A stretch of 21,340 bases of DNA from Tritrichomonas foetus (taxonomy: Eukaryota > Parabasalia > Tritrichomonadida > Tritrichomonadidae): positions 1 through 21,340 of the forward strand of contig MLAK01001312.1 in NCBI GenBank assembly GCA_001839685.1, given 5' to 3'. The notes under the pieces are model-generated. The model was not told the origin of the DNA. It ran no database searches and saw only the letters and a list, made by a program, of their open reading frames with translations. Below, piece by piece: positions 17,283 to 21,340 of this stretch (positions are counted from its first letter, which is position 1; the number at the start of each line of letters is the position of its first letter). Both the position numbers and the translations under genes were made by a program.

Positions 17283-19790
17283 TTATTTATATTTGCTTTT
17301 CAGATGCCATTGGTGTGTTCTTTTATTCAACACAGCAACAACTCGAAGATTATCTTTCAAAAGGTGGGGATCTCTTTTTATATCAGGATCTCCTTCAAAC
17401 CGCTTGAGGACAGCTTTTGTGAGCGCAATTCCTCTTTTAGCGTGGAAAAACTCAATTAATTCGTTCAAAATTCTTTTGTCTGATTTTGACTCACCTGATT
17501 TACTTTTCCTCAATCTTTTTAAAGATTCTTCAACTCTTCTTTCAGCTTTGGTTTTATCAATTTTGTTATCGAGATTGTCAGTTTTAAATATTTCGTCGTG
17601 ATGTAAAAATCCTTGTAAGTTTCCATCTTCAAATAAACATTTCATTATTTCTTTATCATCTTTGCTAGAATCTTTCTCATTTTCGCTAGTATTGTCATTT
17701 TCATTTTCACCATTATTTTCGGTTGATGGTGAAATTTTATCGTCTTCAACAGAAATTTCAATTTTCGCACTGTTTCCAAGTTCAAAGTCAGCCGTGAAGT
17801 CCAACCGGAATAAATCGCGTACAGTTTCAGGAGCAAACAATCGTCTCTGTTGGGGGTTTTGCAAAATTTTGTTCGATAAAAATGTTTTGAAAATTTGCTT
17901 CTTATACATCTTTTCTTCGATCGTGCCAACTGTAATCAATCGATAAACGACCACATCTTTTGTCTGGCCGATTCTCCAGGCCCTCTCGAGCGCCTGATTG
18001 TCTGTTGATGGATTCCAGTCTGGATCGACAATCACGACTCGATCGGCACCAGTCAAATTAACGCCAACACCACCGACCTTCGTTGAAAGGAGGCATGCGA
18101 ATTTTTCTCCGTTATTGAAATTATCCATCGTTACTTGTCTATGAGCGGCTGCAGTAGTTCCGTCTAAGCGAAAATAATCAAGGCCAAGGTCGTCCATTAA
18201 TTCTCCGATAAAATCGAGCATCTGAAGGTATTGAGAGAAGAGTAAACATCGATGATTTGACTTTTTCCATTTTGGCAAAATTTTTTTCAATAGATTTAAT
18301 TTGGCAGAATGTGTTTTATCTTTTGTGTACTTTTCAGCATCAGCCATATGTGGATGATTGCAAATTTTTCTTAAATGGTCAATTCCAACAAATAAATCAC
18401 CATTTCCATTTAAAATTTGGCGACACAATGATGACTTATTGAATTGTTCATAAGCAAAAATCTGTTGTTGTGTTGGTGTTACAAAGAATATTTGTTCAAG
18501 CTTTCCTGGTAAATTCGCACTTACATCTTTTTTCATTCTTCTTAATAAATAAGGCTGAATCAATTCACGAAGTGCAACAGCGGCTGAATAAGCACGGAAA
18601 ACTTGAAAAGACGAAGCGTTGGCATAACCCCCTATTTTGATCGGCTCAGCAAACTCGTTTGTGAAAACATCGATTGATCCAAGTAGTCCAGGAATAGCGA
18701 AATCAAAAAGTGACCAGAGTTCAATTAATGAATTCTGAATAGGTGACCCACTGATTGCTAGTCTGAAATCAGCAGTTATTTTTTTCACCAATTTTGAGAT
18801 TGATGATTCATGATTTCTAATTTTATGACCTTCATCACAAATCACAATTCCCCAGTCAACGATATGAATTAAATTATTATCTTTCATGGTGTGTAAAGTC
18901 TCATAATTTGTAACAATAACAGAATTTGTTCCTTCAACTGATTTTAATAAATCTGAATCATTTATTTTTTTGTTTGCTCGAGTTTTGTGTAAAAAGATAG
19001 CCTTTATTTGTGGACACCAAATGTGTAACTCTCTGATCCATTGCTGGCCAACTGTAAGTGGACATAAAATTAATGTTGGCTTCTTTAAAATATTCGATTC
19101 AATTAAAGCATGAATGAATGTACAAGCGATGGCAGTTTTTCCAAGACCCATTTCATCACCCTCAATTCCTCCTTTCTTATCATTATAAATTCTCCAAAGC
19201 CAGTCAATCGCTACTTTTTGATGTGGAAATAAAGAGTCATATATAGCTTTAGGCATTTTCAAATTATCTGTGATTGTTTTCATTTCTGAATAAGGTTCAC
19301 AATGATCCCTAATAAATGCATTTCTGCCTTTAAAAACCAAAGGATCAGAATCATCAAGAGTTAAATTAATTGAATCTTCACCAGCAAAAGCAGTATGCAT
19401 AACTTTATAATGCCAATATTTCATTAATTCTTCATTTTGTTCTGGCATTTTTTCAGCTTCATCATCTTTGTTTGAATCACCTTTTGTTGTTATCTCGACA
19501 TTCAATTCATCTGGAATTTCTAATTTAAATCTCTCTTCATCCAATAATTTCGAATATTTTTCAATGAGTTTCTTTTTGTCGTGTAGTTTTGCGTCTGCTA
19601 GCAATTTTTCGTATTTTTTGATCTTTTTAAGTATTTTTTCTTTCGATTCTTTTTCTTTTTCTGGCTTTGAATTTTTCCCGATATTATTTATAATGTCTTT
19701 TTCGTACTGATCCATTCCTAGAACTGTAAAACCATCTTCTTCACCTTCTGATGAGACATCTCCTTGATCGTGATCTGTAGGATTGCTCAT
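17283..19790 (-). CDS. ERCC6-like: CSB/Rad26 (ERCC6)-type SNF2 ATPase
   Basis: An 835-residue Swi2/Snf2 DNA-dependent ATPase. The ERCC6/Rad26 group remodels stalled RNA polymerase II and starts transcription-coupled nucleotide excision repair in the nucleus. Helicase motifs: I DEMGLGKT (212-219), II DEGH (319-322, with the CSB-typical DEGHKIRN), III SGSPIQN (347-353), V STKVGGVGVNLTGADRV (569-585) and VI QALERAWRIGQT (599-610). The segment QIFKTFLSNKIL then NPQQRRLF (632-652) is the mark of the CSB/Rad26 group compared with other SNF2 proteins. The N-terminus is acidic then Lys-rich (1-120). A 670-720 acidic low-complexity linker leads to a C-terminal helical module (about 770-835) ending in WHLKSKYK, which resembles the winged-helix end of CSB/Rad26. 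It is much shorter than human CSB. The start is supported by TCATTT 10 nt upstream. A UAAA word overlaps the last codons and stop (TATAAATAAA). Confidence 0.93.
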   Translation of the reverse strand: MSNPTDHDQGDVSSEGEEDGFTVLGMDQYEKDIINNIGKNSKPEKEKESKEKILKKIKKYEKLLADAKLHDKKKLIEKYSKLLDEERFKLEIPDELNVEITTKGDSNKDDEAEKMPEQNEELMKYWHYKVMHTAFAGEDSINLTLDDSDPLVFKGRNAFIRDHCEPYSEMKTITDNLKMPKAIYDSLFPHQKVAIDWLWRIYNDKKGGIEGDEMGLGKTAIACTFIHALIESNILKKPTLILCPLTVGQQWIRELHIWCPQIKAIFLHKTRANKKINDSDLLKSVEGTNSVIVTNYETLHTMKDNNLIHIVDWGIVICDEGHKIRNHESSISKLVKKITADFRLAISGSPIQNSLIELWSLFDFAIPGLLGSIDVFTNEFAEPIKIGGYANASSFQVFRAYSAAVALRELIQPYLLRRMKKDVSANLPGKLEQIFFVTPTQQQIFAYEQFNKSSLCRQILNGNGDLFVGIDHLRKICNHPHMADAEKYTKDKTHSAKLNLLKKILPKWKKSNHRCLLFSQYLQMLDFIGELMDDLGLDYFRLDGTTAAAHRQVTMDNFNNGEKFACLLSTKVGGVGVNLTGADRVVIVDPDWNPSTDNQALERAWRIGQTKDVVVYRLITVGTIEEKMYKKQIFKTFLSNKILQNPQQRRLFAPETVRDLFRLDFTADFELGNSAKIEISVEDDKISPSTENNGENENDNTSENEKDSSKDDKEIMKCLFEDGNLQGFLHHDEIFKTDNLDNKIDKTKAERRVEESLKRLRKSKSGESKSDKRILNELIEFFHAKRGIALTKAVLKRFEGDPDIKRDPHLLKDNLRVVAVLNKRTHQWHLKSKYK

Positions 19791-19796
19791 AATCGA

Positions 19797-19802
19797 AAAT
19801 GA
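19797..19802 (-). promoter_or_regulatory. Initiator (Inr) TCATTT of SNF2 gene
   Basis: A perfect TCAYTW match on the minus strand. With A at 19800 as +1 the leader would be 10 nt before the ATG at 19790. Confidence 0.7.
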
Positions 19803-20460
19803 AAATTCTGAATGATATGTTATATGAAAAATGTTTTTTGACTATATGATTTCGAAGGAAATTCGATGTTCTGACTTATTGAATGGAATCACGCCATTAA
19901 TGTGAATAAGAAAAATATTCAGTGGCTCTATGAATTACTTACTGTTCATGCAGGTTTTTTGAAAAATTTGATGAATATTGAGTCCGAATTTTTATAATTT
20001 AATCATTATCCATCAGTGTTTCTTGTTTTTATCATTGAATAAACTAATCTTTTATTCATTACTAAATAATTCAAGAAGATAACATATTACGAACATTATT
20101 TTCGATTTTATTCAGCAATCTTTCGAGAGAACATGGAATTGTGAATGAATAAGATCTATGAATATGAATAATTTCTCGAAAAATCACTTTTTTAAATGAA
20201 TCAGAATCATCATTCAAATGCTATAAATCTTCATTTTTTTTCAATATATTTTTCTTCGATAAATGACACAAATCACATTAATGTTGTGATTTAAGCGATA
20301 TCGATTTTACTTCTGCAACAACAAAAACAAATAAAAAAAAGATTTACTTTTAAAAAAACAAATGAAGTGATTTTCATAAATAACATATTTAATTAATTTA
20401 TTAATTTACAGTTTGTCTTCTCATTTTTCAATAGTTTTAATTTTTCATTTTCCATTTTTT
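19803..20460. other. 0.66 kb spacer
   Basis: It lies between the SNF2 promoter and the 3' end of the TEX261-like gene, and no coding frame is supported. One good hairpin, AAATCACA-TTAATGT-TGTGATTT (20270-20292), has a perfect 8-bp stem and 7-nt loop. Confidence 0.5.
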
Positions 20461-21036
20461 TCATTTTGCAGGAAATGCGGATTTGAATAAAATCGCCATT
20501 TTGGCCAGAAAAGCCCGAAGTGGGAATTTCGGTTGTGTTTGATCAATCAAATTATTTGATCCACGTGCAATCATCACCAAACCGACGACGATAGGAGCAA
20601 TCACAAATATCATGAAATCTCCGATTTTGAGCATGAAGAAAAGCTCAACTCCCTCCGTATTCATGTAGTATACCCAAAACGAAATCGATAAAACACTTAA
20701 AAGGAAAACTTGAATTTGTGGAAATTTGGTGAAAAAATAATATTCGAAGAAAAATGCTGTCCACCAAAGCGAAAGAAGCGTTGGAACTGGATTAATTCCT
20801 CTGAATGGAAGTAAAATTCCAAACAATGCAACAATAATGCCAATTGCGTGCGCGAATCTTTTAAAAACAATGCGATTTTCGTCGGAGAGGGAAAGTAAAG
20901 CATTTAGGGTGCATAAAACCGAAATAATCGAAATGAAAGTAAAAAACACACCACCAATAAGCGATGTGATGAATTTGATTATCATGAAAGCGAGATTCTC
21001 TTTCATGATGGAGTGATTGACATTTTTGTTTTTCAT
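20461..21036 (-). CDS. TEX261/Svp26-like multipass ER-Golgi protein
   Basis: A protein of 191 residues (181 if Met11 is the start) with about five hydrophobic spans: 17-48, 61-78, 86-103, 107-125 and 133-157. It ends in a basic, soluble tail. Size, topology and the pattern of a [FY]FxxxFPxIQVFLLSVLSI stretch (100-118) followed by a YYM/FF span resemble TEX261 and yeast Svp26/Erv26. Those are COPII cargo adaptors that carry type II membrane proteins, such as glycosyltransferases, from ER to Golgi. The match is by eye and moderate; another small multipass protein family cannot be excluded. The first ATG is at 21036, but the second ATG (21006) has a good initiator TCACTC 8 nt upstream, whereas the first has only TCATCT, so 21006 may be the true start. 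The stop is TGA, with a UAAA word about 20 nt later. Confidence 0.75.
   Translation of the reverse strand: MKNKNVNHSIMKENLAFMIIKFITSLIGGVFFTFISIISVLCTLNALLSLSDENRIVFKRFAHAIGIIVALFGILLPFRGINPVPTLLSLWWTAFFFEYYFFTKFPQIQVFLLSVLSISFWVYYMNTEGVELFFMLKIGDFMIFVIAPIVVGLVMIARGSNNLIDQTQPKFPLRAFLAKMAILFKSAFPAK
21011..21016 (-). promoter_or_regulatory. Probable initiator TCACTC for the internal start of the TEX261-like gene
   Basis: Five of six TCAYTW positions match on the minus strand. +1 at 21014 gives an 8-nt leader to the ATG at 21006, the same spacing as the acyltransferase gene. If this is used, the ten residues before Met11 are not translated. Confidence 0.45.
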
Positions 21037-21340
21037 GACAAATCAGAGATGACATAAATAATTTTTCTATATTAATTGAAATATCATTTCTATATTTATA
21101 TATAGCTGAATAATGAAATGGTTTTGCATGTTTTTTCCATTTAAATTCTAAGTTAAATAATAAATAAGTTTAAATGTGTAAACAGAAACAATCAAGATTC
21201 TTTTATATATATATATACATATTATTATATCTTGTTTATGGATAAGTAAACATGTAAAATACATAAATTCTTATGTTAATTCTTTTGATTTTAAATTTTT
21301 TATTTTTTATTTCAAATGAAATGAAAGTTTCTTTTTCATA
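21037..21340. other. Right edge, AT-rich non-coding
   Basis: No gene is seen. A short (TA)n run lies at about 21204-21216. The rest is AT-rich sequence without clear structure. Confidence 0.4.

Overview
The window reads as nuclear DNA of a trichomonad (parabasalid) protist, probably Tritrichomonas-like. Evidence: the DNA is AT-rich, the genes are intronless and separated by very AT-rich spacers, and the standard genetic code is used. Several start codons are preceded at 8-13 nt by a TCAYTW-type initiator (Inr), the core promoter known in trichomonads. UAAA-type polyadenylation words lie at or just after several stop codons. One gene encodes a long [FeFe]-hydrogenase fused to a flavodoxin/CysJ-like reductase tail, an architecture known from trichomonads and some other metamonads. 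No tRNA, rRNA, CRISPR array or recognisable transposon was found.

Layout from left to right: a long coiled-coil protein (186-3860, +); a 1.06 kb convergent spacer; a small protein made of two copies of an endosulfine/ARPP-19-like motif (4920-5372, -), which contains one ambiguous base; a 0.9 kb divergent promoter region; a small helical protein (6295-6894, +); a CAT/condensation-superfamily acyltransferase (7607-8815, -); a 2.2 kb spacer with several hairpins and palindromes; the hydrogenase fusion (11035-14490, +); a type I single-pass membrane protein (14709-15998, -); a 1.3 kb spacer ending in a 17-bp tandem repeat; a CSB/Rad26/ERCC6-type SNF2 ATPase (17283-19790, -); and a multipass TEX261/Svp26-like ER-Golgi protein (20461-21036, -).

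The genes look like independent units, not a pathway cluster. They cover anaerobic hydrogen metabolism, transcription-coupled repair, early secretory transport, probable phosphatase control, a surface or secretory membrane protein, an acyl transferase and cytoskeleton-like coiled coils. There are no operons, and each gene appears to have its own initiator.

The best leads are two. The first is the hydrogenase: its N-terminal wiring lacks the His-Cys [4Fe-4S] cluster ligands, and its diflavin-reductase tail has lost the NAD(P)H and FMN signature loops. The second is the unusual tandem endosulfine-like protein, in which the FDSGDY phospho-motif is reduced to FDS and FNS.
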